Shown here: positions 8,224 through 16,420 of the stretch, one piece after another
Layout: every line of letters begins with the position of its first letter
Numbering within the stretch: the stretch's first letter is position 1
DNA from: Sulfurimicrobium sp964552675
GTDB lineage: Bacteria > Pseudomonadota > Gammaproteobacteria > Burkholderiales > Sulfuricellaceae
Reading direction: 5' to 3'
Assembly (NCBI GenBank): GCA_964552675.1
Contig: CAZKHJ010000012.1
Span: forward strand, 7,491-71,490
DNA: 64,000 nucleotides
Made by a program: the position numbers and the translations under genes
Notes under the pieces: model-generated
Databases searched by the model: none
The model's input: the letters and a program-made list of their open reading frames with translations, nothing else
Told to the model about the DNA's origin: nothing

Positions 8224-9401
8224 CAGAACAGTCTCATTTGCATGGTGCCCGGCCCGTTCTTCTTGCCCGGATTCGCCGCATTTTCCTCGATCACCACGGC
8301 ATCGCCCGCCTTGAGGCTGCCCGAGGTAACCTCGATGAACTTGTTGTCGGTAATCCCGGTCGTGATGGCGACCGGTTTGAGCTTGTCGTTTTCCAGAACG
8401 TAAACGGTCGCACCCGCGCCCTTCCTGCGTTCTTCCTTGCGGCTCGCCTTCTCATTCTTGCCGGCTGCATCCGCCGGCTTGAAACGCAGCGCCGCATTGG
8501 GCACCAGCAGCACGTTCTTGCGCTGGGCAACGGTGATGTTGACATAAGCGGTCATGCCCGGCATCAGGATCTGCTCCGGATTGTCGACCGCCACCACTAC
8601 GTCGTAGGTCACCACATTCTGCACGGTGGTGGGATTGATGCGGCGCTGTTTGACCACGGCCCTGAAAGTGCGGTTGGGGAATGCATCCACGCTGAAACGC
8701 ACCGGCTGGCCGACCTGGATGTTGCCGACATCGGCCTCGGCGAAGCTGGAATTGATCTGCATCTTGCTCAGATCCTGGGCAATCTTGAACAGTGTCGGAG
8801 TCTGGAAGCTGGCCGCCACGGTCTGGCCGGTATCCACCTCGCGCGACACCACCACGCCGGACACCGGCGAGCGGATCACGGTATAGGCCAGGTTGGTGCG
8901 ATCCTTCTGGCTCTGCGCCCGCGCCAGGGCAAGCTGGGCGCGCGCGGATTTGAGCGCCTGCACCGCCTGGTCCAGTTCCTGCCGGGAGACATATTCCTGG
9001 CTGAACAGGCCGCGCATCCTCGCCTCGTTGGCCTGCGCCAGTTCCAGCGCAGCCTGGGCATTGCTCACGCTGGCGTCGCTCTGTCCCGCCTGGGCCTGGA
9101 ACAGGGCCGGATCGAGTTCGGCCAGAGGCTGGCCCTGGCTGACCTTGTCATTGAAATCCACATGCAGCTTTCTTACCGTGCCCGACACCTGGGTGCCGAC
9201 ATTGACCAGCACCACGGGGTTGAGCGTGCCATTGGCGGAGACAGTCTGGGTCACGTCTCCCATTTCCAGTGCCTGGGTCTTGTAGCGCTCTTCCAGCGAG
9301 GGTGCATGGGTTTTCTTCCAGTAGACATATCCCCCCGCACCCAGAGCGGCGAGGATCAGGAGAAGAGTAAATTTATTCCACAACAGTGAGCGCAGTTTCA
9401 T
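8223..9401 (-). CDS. MacA-type periplasmic adaptor (membrane fusion protein)
   Basis: The 392-residue HlyD/RND-adaptor family protein bridges the inner-membrane ABC transporter to TolC. An N-terminal anchor (about residues 6-24, KFTLLLILAALGAGGYVYW) is followed by a split lipoyl domain (GTQVSGTVRKLHVDFND), an alpha-helical hairpin (about 95-160) and beta-barrel domains. The start at 9401 (MKLRSLLW) was chosen because the longer frame to 9500 runs into the tolC coding end and lacks a signal. A Lys/Arg/Glu-rich insert (KNEKASRKEERRKG) lies in the C-terminal third. Confidence 0.92.
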   Translation of the reverse strand: MKLRSLLWNKFTLLLILAALGAGGYVYWKKTHAPSLEERYKTQALEMGDVTQTVSANGTLNPVVLVNVGTQVSGTVRKLHVDFNDKVSQGQPLAELDPALFQAQAGQSDASVSNAQAALELAQANEARMRGLFSQEYVSRQELDQAVQALKSARAQLALARAQSQKDRTNLAYTVIRSPVSGVVVSREVDTGQTVAASFQTPTLFKIAQDLSKMQINSSFAEADVGNIQVGQPVRFSVDAFPNRTFRAVVKQRRINPTTVQNVVTYDVVVAVDNPEQILMPGMTAYVNITVAQRKNVLLVPNAALRFKPADAAGKNEKASRKEERRKGAGATVYVLENDKLKPVAITTGITDNKFIEVTSGSLKAGDAVVIEENAANPGKKNGPGTMQMRLF

Positions 9402-9414
9402 GGGTCGATGGATA

Positions 9415-10848
9415 TCAAGGAGTGATTGATTGCGGCGCCGGCATTTCGATGGCCAAGAAATCCAGCCTGCCGATGGACTGGGCCAATGTCGCCCGGGCAA
9501 GCCGCCAGTTGTAGAGCGCCTGGATGTTCTGCACCCGGGCGCTGGCCAGCGCGCTCTGGGCCGCCAGCAGGTCGAGCAGGTTCCCTACCCCGGCCTTGTA
9601 GCGCCCCAGCGCGACCCGCTCCGACTGGCTGGCGCTGGCCAGCAGATCGGCGCTGCTTTTGACCGCCTGGGTTTCCGTGGCAACGCCCTGATATGCCTTC
9701 CACACCTCCAGCGCAATCTGGCGGTTGAGGCGCTCATGCTGGGCGCGCCGGGCTTCGGTCACTTCCTGTGCGGCGCGGATGCGGTAAGTATTGCCATAGC
9801 CGGTGAACAGCGGAACCGTGACGGAAACACCCAGCGCGGCGCTGCTGGTGGAATCGGCCAGGCTGGAGTCAGCGCGATTGAAATTGCTCGCCAGCGCGAT
9901 GGCCGGCATACCCGCTGCCCGGGCGGCATCCTCTCCCGCGCGGGCAGCCTTGACCTGCGCCGCTGCTGCGGACAGATCGGGGCGCAGCCGGCGCGCTTCC
10001 GCGATCAACTGCTCGATGCCCTGCTCGAAACGCGCATCCGGCGCACTGGCAGCAGGCGGGGCAAGCGCAGGCAGACGGTTGGCGTCCAGCCCCATGCTGT
10101 TAGCCAGCGCGCCCTGGGCGTTGGCTAACTCGCCTTCCGCCCTGATCCGGTTCAGCACTGCCTGGGACAGGGCCGTCTGCGCCTGCAGGCTGTCCGCCGG
10201 GGTGGCGGCCCCCACCTTGTAGCGCGCGCCGGCGGCAGCAACGCTCTCCTGGGCGGATTTTTCCGCTTCCCGCGCCGAGTCAACTGCGGCCTGGGCGGCA
10301 AAAAGCTGGTAGTAGGCCTGCACTGCGGCCAGGAACACCGACTGGATGGCGGCATCCTGAGTCGCATTGGCCGCAGCAAGAATCTGTTGCGCGCTTTCCA
10401 GGCTGGCTGCGCGGGCGCCAAAATCGTAAAGCACATAACTCAGGGAGGCCGTGGCACTCAACTGGTTGTGGTTTTCAACACCGCTCGCCCGGTTCCGGCT
10501 ATCCCCGCCGCTCAGGCTGACCGACGGCAGGTAGGCTGACTCGCTCACTCCCACCTGCGCCGCCTGAGCCCGCGCATTGGCCCATGCTTCGCGCGTTTGC
10601 GGATTGTTGCACAGCGCGCGCTCCACCACCCCGGCCAGGGTCAGCGGCCCTGCAGCGGCCTCGTCGCCGCAAGGCGCGGGCAGCACCGGACGCAGCATGC
10701 TCCCCGCCGGGGAGGCGGCAACCAGCTTCCCGGTCGAGAAAGGGTCAGCCTGTTCGGCCTGCGCCGACAATGCCAGCACCACCAGCACACCGCCAAGCGG
10801 AACAGCCTGCAAGCGGGTCGGGGCGAACGGTCGGATGATTTTTTTCAT
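9415..10848 (-). CDS. TolC-family outer-membrane efflux protein
   Basis: This outer-membrane channel of about 477 residues serves the downstream MacAB-like pump. The start at 10848 (MKKIIRPF) gives a signal peptide ending near AQA. Two related halves of long Ala/Gln/Glu-rich helices follow, the usual TolC duplication, with repeated NRIRAEGELANAQGALANS- and RYKAGVGNLLDLLAAQSALA-type segments. It is the first gene of the operon, 13 bases before macA. An upstream ATG at 10884 is possible but would add 12 residues before the signal peptide. Confidence 0.92.
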   Translation of the reverse strand: MKKIIRPFAPTRLQAVPLGGVLVVLALSAQAEQADPFSTGKLVAASPAGSMLRPVLPAPCGDEAAAGPLTLAGVVERALCNNPQTREAWANARAQAAQVGVSESAYLPSVSLSGGDSRNRASGVENHNQLSATASLSYVLYDFGARAASLESAQQILAAANATQDAAIQSVFLAAVQAYYQLFAAQAAVDSAREAEKSAQESVAAAGARYKVGAATPADSLQAQTALSQAVLNRIRAEGELANAQGALANSMGLDANRLPALAPPAASAPDARFEQGIEQLIAEARRLRPDLSAAAAQVKAARAGEDAARAAGMPAIALASNFNRADSSLADSTSSAALGVSVTVPLFTGYGNTYRIRAAQEVTEARRAQHERLNRQIALEVWKAYQGVATETQAVKSSADLLASASQSERVALGRYKAGVGNLLDLLAAQSALASARVQNIQALYNWRLARATLAQSIGRLDFLAIEMPAPQSITP

Positions 10849-10964
10849 GTGCGATGGGGGCGCATTAAGGTGTTTTGATGTCATTGCCGGGATGAGACCG
10901 GCCGATGGCCGGAAAGTTTACCCTACCGAGAATCAGTATTGGCCCAAATTATTTTCAGGAACGA

Positions 10965-10990
10965 AAAAGGGCTGCCTGCGCAGCCCTTTT
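10965..10990 (-). terminator. Rho-independent terminator after soxB
   Basis: A perfect 11-bp stem (10965-10975 with 10980-10990) has a 4-base loop. On the minus strand it ends in CCCTTTTTCG, so five T follow the G+C-rich stem. It lies 22 bases past the soxB stop and ends the sox transcript before the tolC operon. Confidence 0.9.
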
Positions 10991-11011
10991 CATGCCCTGG
11001 CAACCGCTCCC

Positions 11012-12727
11012 TCAGGCGATGCCAGGATTGTCCTTCATGCCCATCAGCTTCGGCATGTTGAGCTTGCGCGGCGTGACCACTTTCTTGTCACGCAACCAGG
11101 TCGCCACCACATCCCATACCGGTTCCCCGGTCACGCCCTCACCCACCGGCGCCCAGCCGGCAACCTTGTATTTCTTGGTGGGACTGACCGGTTTGCCCTT
11201 CAAGGTCATGTTGCTGATGCGTTTGCCGATTTTCTCGCGCGGATCGCAGGTGTACTGGATGCCGCCCACGCGCACCATGTCACCGCCCTGCTGGTAGTAG
11301 GGGTCGGCATTGAACAGGTTGTCGCACACATCTTCCATGATGGTTTTGATGGTTTGGCCGGTCATTTCGGTCAGGGTGGTGGACGGGTAGGTGATGGCGG
11401 TCTGGTCCATCAGCCGGTCCATGGTGATGGCCTCGCCCGGCAGCAGCGTGGTGCCCCAGCGGAAACCAGGGGAGAACGCCGCATCTGCGCCCTTCACGTC
11501 CATCAGCGCATCGAGGATCAGCTGGTCGAAGGTGCCGTTGAAATTGCCACGGCGATAGAGCAGGTCCTCGGTCACGGCCAGTTTCTCGTTCAGCCTGGCC
11601 GCATGGGGTGCGCGATGCTTTTCGATCAGCGCGGTCATGGCGGGATCGGCGGCGAGCAGGTTGGAGAATACCGGCAGCAGCTTGTAGCGGAAGTCCGCCA
11701 CCTTGCCGTCTTTTACCTCGAAATCCAGCACGCCAAGGAACTTGCCGTTGGAGCCGGCATTGGTCACCAGGGTCTGGCCCTTGGCGTTCTTGACGATGGA
11801 GGGCGCCGGAATGCCGTCGTGGGTATGGCCGCCCATGATGGCGTCGATGCCGGTGACGCGCGAGGCCATCTTGAGGTCCACGTCCATGCCGTTGTGGGAC
11901 AGCACCACCACCACCTGCGCGCCCTTGGCGCGGGCCTCGTCCACGGTCTTCTGCATGTTCTCGTCCTGGATGCCGAAGCTCCAGTCGGGCACCATCCAGC
12001 GCGGGTTGGCGATCGGTGTGTAGGGGAAGGCCTGGCCGATGATGGCGACCGGCACGCCGTTGATTTCCTTCATGACATAAGGCTGGAATACCTGGTCGCC
12101 AAAATCGGTGGTCTTGATATTCTGCGCCACGAAATCGAGCTTGCCCTTGAAATCGTTGTCCACGATCTGCTTGACGCGTTCCGCGCCCAGCGTGAATTCC
12201 CAGTGCCCGGTCATGACGTCCACGCCCAGCAGTTTGCAGGCATCGACCATGTCCTGGCCATTGCTCCACAGTGAGGTCGCCGAACCCTGCCAGGTATCGC
12301 CGCCATCGAGCAGCAAGGCACCGGGGCGGCTGGCGCGGATTTTCTTGACCAGGGTGGAGAGGTGCGCGAAGCCACCCACCTTGCCATAAGTCTTGGCGGC
12401 GGCGGCAAAATTCAGGTAGGTGAACGCATGCGCTTCCGAAGTGCCGGGGCGGATGCCAAAATGCTTGAGCAGGCTTTCTCCCACCAGATGGGGTGCCTGG
12501 CCGAAATTCGAAGCCACACCCAGATTGACATTGGGCTCGCGGAAGTAGATTGGCAGCAGCTGGGCATGACAATCGGTAAAGTGCATCAGGCTGACATTGC
12601 CGAACCTGGGCACATCATAGAAGCTGCTGCCATTCGCGGAAGCAAGCGCCTGTCTGCCATCGAGAGCGAAGCCGGTTGCGGCTGCCGCTGCAAGAAGCTG
12701 CAGGAATTCGCGGCGATTCATGGACAT
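11012..12727 (-). CDS. soxB: Thiosulfohydrolase SoxB
   Basis: SoxB is the periplasmic di-manganese enzyme that releases sulfate from the thiosulfonate bound to SoxY. The 571-residue protein starts with a Tat signal (MSMNRREFLQLLAAAAATGFA) with the twin Arg at 5-6. It has the 5'-nucleotidase-like metallophosphatase motifs SLMHFTDCHAQ, LLLDGGDTWQGS, GHWEF, LSHNGMD and MGGHTHDG. I chose the ATG at 12727 because AGGAG sits 9 bases upstream. A possible frame to 12826 would put extra sequence before the Tat signal. It is the last gene of soxXYZAB, with a clear terminator downstream. tatABC for its export is in the same window at 40.6-42.2 kb. Confidence 0.98.
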   Translation of the reverse strand: MSMNRREFLQLLAAAAATGFALDGRQALASANGSSFYDVPRFGNVSLMHFTDCHAQLLPIYFREPNVNLGVASNFGQAPHLVGESLLKHFGIRPGTSEAHAFTYLNFAAAAKTYGKVGGFAHLSTLVKKIRASRPGALLLDGGDTWQGSATSLWSNGQDMVDACKLLGVDVMTGHWEFTLGAERVKQIVDNDFKGKLDFVAQNIKTTDFGDQVFQPYVMKEINGVPVAIIGQAFPYTPIANPRWMVPDWSFGIQDENMQKTVDEARAKGAQVVVVLSHNGMDVDLKMASRVTGIDAIMGGHTHDGIPAPSIVKNAKGQTLVTNAGSNGKFLGVLDFEVKDGKVADFRYKLLPVFSNLLAADPAMTALIEKHRAPHAARLNEKLAVTEDLLYRRGNFNGTFDQLILDALMDVKGADAAFSPGFRWGTTLLPGEAITMDRLMDQTAITYPSTTLTEMTGQTIKTIMEDVCDNLFNADPYYQQGGDMVRVGGIQYTCDPREKIGKRISNMTLKGKPVSPTKKYKVAGWAPVGEGVTGEPVWDVVATWLRDKKVVTPRKLNMPKLMGMKDNPGIA

Positions 12728-12814
12728 GGTGATGCTCTCCTGTGTTTCTGTTGGCTTTATTTGTTGTTTTTTTGCTGGCGTTGCAGTGATGTTGCAATGC
12801 GCCGGAAAGAAATG

Positions 12815-12849
12815 AAGGCCGCGCACCTGGCGACAGGCGCGGCGGCCTT
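12815..12849 (-). terminator. Intercistronic hairpin between soxA and soxB
   Basis: AAGGCCGCGC (12815-12824) pairs with bases 12837-12849 apart from a 3-base bulge. On the minus strand it is followed by a T-rich stretch (CATTTCTTTCC). It could reduce read-through into soxB or protect the upstream message from decay. The structure is visible; the role is inferred. Confidence 0.4.
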
Positions 12850-12858
12850 GTCATGATA

Positions 12859-13686
12859 TTACTTGCGGAATACCGAAGCCTTGAGGGCAAGGCCATTGTC
12901 CCGGTAGGACATGTAATATTCCAGATTGTTGTATTCCTCGCTGCCGAATTCCAGCGGCACGGCACGCACCTGGTTGTTGCACTGACGATAGCGTGCATGC
13001 AGGGTCACCAGGTTTTCGCCAGCACGGAATACCGGCCAGTGCGTTGCCTGCCCCAGCGCCGGGGACAGCACCTCGGCACGGATGCGGTTGCCCACATTGT
13101 CGATATGGCAGGTCGAACAGGCAAAATTCAGCTGGCCACGACGCTGGAAATAATGGCGCTTGCCAGCCTCATAGGCAGCCTGTGCGGCAGGGCCCTGGAC
13201 CTTGATGTTCATCTTCATGCCGTCGGACAGGGTGCGGGCATAGGCGGTCAGCATCCCCATGGTATTGACATCCCCCTGCTTGAACTCGGTTTCGCCGTTA
13301 TCGTGCAGGCACTGGTTGAGGGCCATTTCGAAGGTTACCACCTTGTTCAGCTTGTCATCGAACATGGGATAGTTGCCAGCCACATTCTTGCCGCCGTTGG
13401 GAAAGCAGCTGGCGAAGGTCTTGCCATTCTTGAACGGCTTGCTCCAGATTTCCTTGCCATGCTCGATCACGCCCTCGAACGGCGGGAATTCCATGATGCT
13501 GTCGTATTGCGCCTTGGCATCCTTCTCCAGAGCCAGCGCGCCATAGATCATGTCGTCAAACTTGACCGTCGGCAGTCTGGTCTTGTAATAATCAATCAGC
13601 TGCTTGCGGTCTTCTTCCGGCCCGGCCTGTGCTGCCGCGCTCATCATCAGGCCTGCGGAAAGCAGCGCCAGTGCAATTTTCTTCAT
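12859..13686 (-). CDS. soxA: SoxA, haem c subunit of the SoxAX complex (monohaem type)
   Basis: SoxAX oxidatively couples thiosulfate to the SoxY cysteine in the periplasm. The 275-residue protein has a signal peptide (MKKIALALLSAGLMMSAAAQA). Only one haem motif, CSTCH (190-194), is present. The N-terminal CxxCH of dihaem SoxA is replaced by Cys94 and Cys126, which probably form a disulfide, so this is the monohaem class. Cys236 in RYRQCNNQ matches the catalytic cysteine that carries a persulfide. A strong ribosome binding site (GGAGGAC) precedes the ATG. Confidence 0.97.
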   Translation of the reverse strand: MKKIALALLSAGLMMSAAAQAGPEEDRKQLIDYYKTRLPTVKFDDMIYGALALEKDAKAQYDSIMEFPPFEGVIEHGKEIWSKPFKNGKTFASCFPNGGKNVAGNYPMFDDKLNKVVTFEMALNQCLHDNGETEFKQGDVNTMGMLTAYARTLSDGMKMNIKVQGPAAQAAYEAGKRHYFQRRGQLNFACSTCHIDNVGNRIRAEVLSPALGQATHWPVFRAGENLVTLHARYRQCNNQVRAVPLEFGSEEYNNLEYYMSYRDNGLALKASVFRK

Positions 13687-13705
13687 ACCAGTCCTCCGTG
13701 GGGTG

Positions 13706-13734
13706 TGGCGGGCCCGGCCTGGCCAGGCCCGCCA
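13706..13734. other. Stable hairpin between soxZ and soxA
   Basis: A perfect 9-bp stem, TGGCGGGCC (13706-13714) with GGCCCGCCA (13726-13734), encloses an 11-base loop that is itself self-complementary. There is no T run, so it is more likely an mRNA-stability or processing hairpin than a terminator. Confidence 0.5.
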
Positions 13735-13739
13735 GACAA

Positions 13740-14054
13740 TTAGCCGATTGCCGCCTCGTCGGTGCGCTTGTCGCCCTTGTTGTCCACCCAGTTCACCACG
13801 ACCTTGTCACCTGCCTTGGCGCCCTTGACCTTGAAGCCGAGGAAGGGGTTCTTGGCCACGGCATATCCCCACTGCGCGTCCAGGACAGTCTTGCCGCCCA
13901 CGGTCACAGTCACTTCCTGGATGAAATGCGCCGGAATCATCTGGCCGGTTTTGGCATCCTTGCGCAAGCCGGTTTCCATGATGTGGTTCATCAGCACTTT
14001 GATATCAGCGGTATCGCCCTGCATCTGGGCACGGATTTTCATCGGTTCAGCCAT
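13740..14054 (-). CDS. soxZ: SoxZ, sulfur-carrier complex subunit
   Basis: The 104-residue Ig-like protein pairs with SoxY to hold sulfur intermediates in the periplasm. It has no signal peptide; as in known systems it should be exported by riding with Tat-targeted SoxY. The family segments IKVLMNHIMETGLRKD, PAHFIQEVTV and AKNPFLGFKVKGAKAGD are all present. AAAGGA upstream serves as ribosome binding site. Confidence 0.96.
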   Translation of the reverse strand: MAEPMKIRAQMQGDTADIKVLMNHIMETGLRKDAKTGQMIPAHFIQEVTVTVGGKTVLDAQWGYAVAKNPFLGFKVKGAKAGDKVVVNWVDNKGDKRTDEAAIG

Positions 14055-14117
14055 TTTCGTATCCTTTAGTTAAATTGAACGCCTGGTAGGCCGGCCTGAA
14101 GGCCGCCCGTCCCGGGA

Positions 14118-14588
14118 TCAGCCGCCGCAGCCGCCGATGGTTACTTTCACTTCCTTGGCGGCGACATAGGTCTTGCCACCGGCTTTCACCACCACCGTCA
14201 CATTGGAGGTTTTGGCCATCTTGATGCGAGTGGAAACGTAGCCTTCCGCGCCATTGGCCAGGGTAAAGTCCGCCACCAGCGGATTCACATTCTGCTCCGA
14301 CAGAATCGAGATTCCGGTGGTGCCCGCGATCTTGCTGGTCACTTCGACCGGCACGACCGCGCCATTCTCGGCGATATCCGGCGCCTTGATCAGGATGTCT
14401 GCGCTCTTGGCCGCGCCAGCGGCATTGATGCCCTTGAATGCATCGGCGGTGGTTTTTGCTTCAAACGCATTCTTGTTCCACTCTGCCGCCAGCACCTGGC
14501 CGGGCTTGAGCAGACCGGCAGCAATCGCCAGAGCTACCGTACCGGCAGCGCCGGTGCCTTTCAAAAATGTTCTGCGCATCTGATTCAT
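14118..14588 (-). CDS. soxY: SoxY, sulfur-carrier subunit with C-terminal Cys arm
   Basis: SoxY carries the sulfur substrate on a cysteine of its flexible C-terminus. The 156-residue protein has a Tat signal (MRRTFLKGTGAAG, twin Arg at 5-6) and ends in VTIGGCGG, so the swinging-arm Cys is residue 154. A GAGGAG ribosome binding site precedes the ATG. It forms an exported heterodimer with SoxZ, encoded next. Confidence 0.97.
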   Translation of the reverse strand: MNQMRRTFLKGTGAAGTVALAIAAGLLKPGQVLAAEWNKNAFEAKTTADAFKGINAAGAAKSADILIKAPDIAENGAVVPVEVTSKIAGTTGISILSEQNVNPLVADFTLANGAEGYVSTRIKMAKTSNVTVVVKAGGKTYVAAKEVKVTIGGCGG

Positions 14589-14613
14589 ATCTGGAACTCC
14601 TCGCTAGTTATAT

Positions 14614-14973
14614 TTAAAGGGTATGAACAAAATCCACCACTTTGTCGATTTCCTCTTCGGTCAGTATCTTGTGCCGGCCAAAGGGGGGCATGGATGTCTT
14701 GGCGTTAGTTACCGTGGCATCCCAGATCTGCGCACGCAATTTGGCACGATCGGGGTAGCGCAGCTTCATGGCGATCAGCGGGGGGGCAATCGAGCCAGCC
14801 ATTTCGCCCTTGGTGCCGGGCATTGCATGACAGGCCAGACAGTTGCCTTTTTTGTTGTCAAAGGCGATTTCCTGGCCCGGCATCTCTTTTTTTTCCTCGG
14901 CTGCCCATGCCGGAGCGGCCAGACACGCGCCCAGCAACGGGGTGGCAAGCAAAAGGGAAACGCATTTCCGCAT
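14614..14973 (-). CDS. soxX: SoxX, monohaem c-type cytochrome subunit of SoxAX
   Basis: The 119-residue protein has a signal peptide cleaved near AWA (about residue 24). One haem motif CLACH lies at 45-49, and a probable axial Met95 lies in SMPPFGRHKIL. It is the electron-accepting partner of SoxA. GGAGGAG lies directly upstream of the ATG. It is the first gene of soxXYZAB, downstream of a candidate promoter at 15019-15046. Confidence 0.96.
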   Translation of the reverse strand: MRKCVSLLLATPLLGACLAAPAWAAEEKKEMPGQEIAFDNKKGNCLACHAMPGTKGEMAGSIAPPLIAMKLRYPDRAKLRAQIWDATVTNAKTSMPPFGRHKILTEEEIDKVVDFVHTL

Positions 14974-15299
14974 CGTATTCTCCTCCAGTTAACTTTTATC
15001 CTTTAGCGGATGGTGGTTAGCATACCCGATTTTTCCCTCGGCGCAAGCCTTTTAAAAAATAATTTCCCTTATTTTTCAATGAGTAGTATGAATGTACTAG
15101 AAAAATTACGGCGATACTGATGTCCTGATTTCGGACCTCCTCGCCACGCCAATCGCCCCATGGCTACAAACAACCTAAATTATGTTTGTCAAACACATGA
15201 TTTTCCGTCAGAATTGTACGAATCTTCACCCATCAACACGTGTCGGCTGCGGCATCGGCCATGGCTCACGCGCCCGACTCCAAAGGGTTGTCCAGTTGC
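14974..15299. promoter_or_regulatory. Divergent sox/zapD intergenic region
   Basis: This 326-base gap is AT-richer than its surroundings and serves two divergent genes. It contains the soxX promoter candidate and a small palindrome, TGTTT-GTC-AAACA, at 15183-15195. A GTCC/GGAC stem-loop lies near 15121-15135. No gene or known riboswitch is visible. Confidence 0.5.
15019..15046 (-). promoter_or_regulatory. Candidate sigma-70 promoter for soxXYZAB
   Basis: On the minus strand TTGCGC (15046-15041) and TATGCT (15024-15019) are separated by 16 bases, about 46 bases before the soxX ATG. The match is fair to both consensus boxes. No regulator gene such as soxR is nearby. Confidence 0.4.
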
Positions 15300-16055
15300 A
15301 TGATTAGCTACGACTATCCTCTCAACGAACGGGTACGCACCTTGTTGCGCCTCGAGGATTTGTTTGCCAAGGCCGACTTCTTTGCCGCCAAGCCTTATGC
15401 GCTCGACCATCATGCCGCCTTGCTCTGCCTGTTCGAGATCCTCGAAGTCGCCTGCCGTGCCGACCTGAAAAGCGACCTGCTGCAGGAACTGGAACGGCAA
15501 AAACAGATGCTGGAAACCCTGCGCCACAACCCTGCCATTTCCGAAGAAGCACTGGAAGGCATCCTGTCCGATATTGGCAGCACCGCAGCCCGGCTGCACG
15601 AACTTTCTGGCAAACTGGGCCAGCATATCCGCGACAACGAATGGCTGATGAGCATCAAGCAGCGCATCAACATTCCCGGTGGCGTGTGCGAATTCGATCT
15701 GCCGTCCTACCATTTCTGGCTCCACCTGGATGAGCAAACGCGGCGCAAGGATCTGCACGAATGGCTGAACCCGCTGCAGCCTGTCAACGATGGCCTGCGC
15801 CTGGTGCTCAAACTGTTGCGCGACAGCGGCAAAACCACCCGCCAGCAAGCCCAGCAGGGCGCCTTTCAGCAAATGCTGGCCGGCCGCGTCGCCCAGATGA
15901 TACGCATCACCCTGAACAAAGAGCAGCCCTGCTTCCCCGAGATCAGCGCCAACAAATACGCCATCAACATCCGCTTCACCACGCTCGGCGGCACGCAAAA
16001 GCCACGCGCCTGCGACATAAATGTCGAATTCGATCTCACCCTGTGTAACTTCTAG
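15300..16055 (+). CDS. zapD: Cell division protein ZapD
   Basis: ZapD (YacF) bundles FtsZ filaments at the division ring. The 251-residue length is typical. The start at 15300 (MISYDYPLNERVRTLLRLED) is the conserved ZapD N-terminus; the frame extends to 15240 but those residues are not family-like. Other family-like segments are DNEWLMSIKQRINIPGG and FDLPSYHFWLH. It is followed 5 bases later by yacG, its usual neighbour, while coaE and the prepilin peptidase that often precede it are absent. Confidence 0.95.
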   Translation: MISYDYPLNERVRTLLRLEDLFAKADFFAAKPYALDHHAALLCLFEILEVACRADLKSDLLQELERQKQMLETLRHNPAISEEALEGILSDIGSTAARLHELSGKLGQHIRDNEWLMSIKQRINIPGGVCEFDLPSYHFWLHLDEQTRRKDLHEWLNPLQPVNDGLRLVLKLLRDSGKTTRQQAQQGAFQQMLAGRVAQMIRITLNKEQPCFPEISANKYAINIRFTTLGGTQKPRACDINVEFDLTLCNF

Positions 16056-16060
16056 CGCCC

Positions 16061-16231
16061 ATGCCGCGTAACGTCACCTGCCCCACCTGTGGCAAAACCA
16101 CGCCCTACTCGCCGGACAACCCCTGGCGGCCATTCTGCAGCCAGCGCTGCAAGCTGATCGACCTGGGACAATGGGCCAACGAGGAATACCGCATCCCGGA
16201 ACAGGAAAGACCGCTGGCCGACGACATCTAG
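16061..16231 (+). CDS. yacG: DNA gyrase inhibitor YacG, zinc protein
   Basis: This is a short gene of 56 codons. The product has the YacG zinc site CPTC (Cys7, Cys10) and CSQRC (Cys26, Cys30), then the conserved RCKLIDLGQWANEEYRIP. YacG binds GyrB and blocks DNA binding in E. coli. The TAG stop falls inside the left end of the MITE-like element at 16228, so the last residues may have been trimmed by the insertion. Confidence 0.93.
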   Translation: MPRNVTCPTCGKTTPYSPDNPWRPFCSQRCKLIDLGQWANEEYRIPEQERPLADDI

Positions 16232-16396
16232 CCCGGATATTTCATAAATTCGCCCGATGATCGCGCAGAATTTTGATTCATAGGGGAATTTTGCGAAGGA
16301 GCGGCGTAGTTATTCATACGCCCGACTGAGTAAAATTTTCATATGGATCAAAAGGCCAGCGAGGGCGGGTGTCAATTTATGAAATATCCGGGCTAG
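16228..16396. mobile_element. 169-bp MITE-like element with 23-bp perfect terminal inverted repeats
   Basis: The left end (16228-16250) and right end (16374-16396) are exact reverse complements over 23 bases, beginning CTAGCCCGGATATTTCATAA. The roughly 120-base core has no credible reading frame. Size, perfect ends and lack of coding match a non-autonomous miniature transposable element; no matching transposase is in the window. The ends share CTAG, which may be part of the target site. The element supplies the yacG stop codon and ends 24 bases from the MutT-ThiE gene. Confidence 0.85.
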
Positions 16397-16420
16397 GGCG
16401 GCTACCGGCCTGATGGCAAG

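Noticed and set aside
10577..12274. A 565-residue frame antisense to soxB and tolC
   Set aside because: Mirror frame with no recognisable features, spanning two real genes and the soxB terminator.
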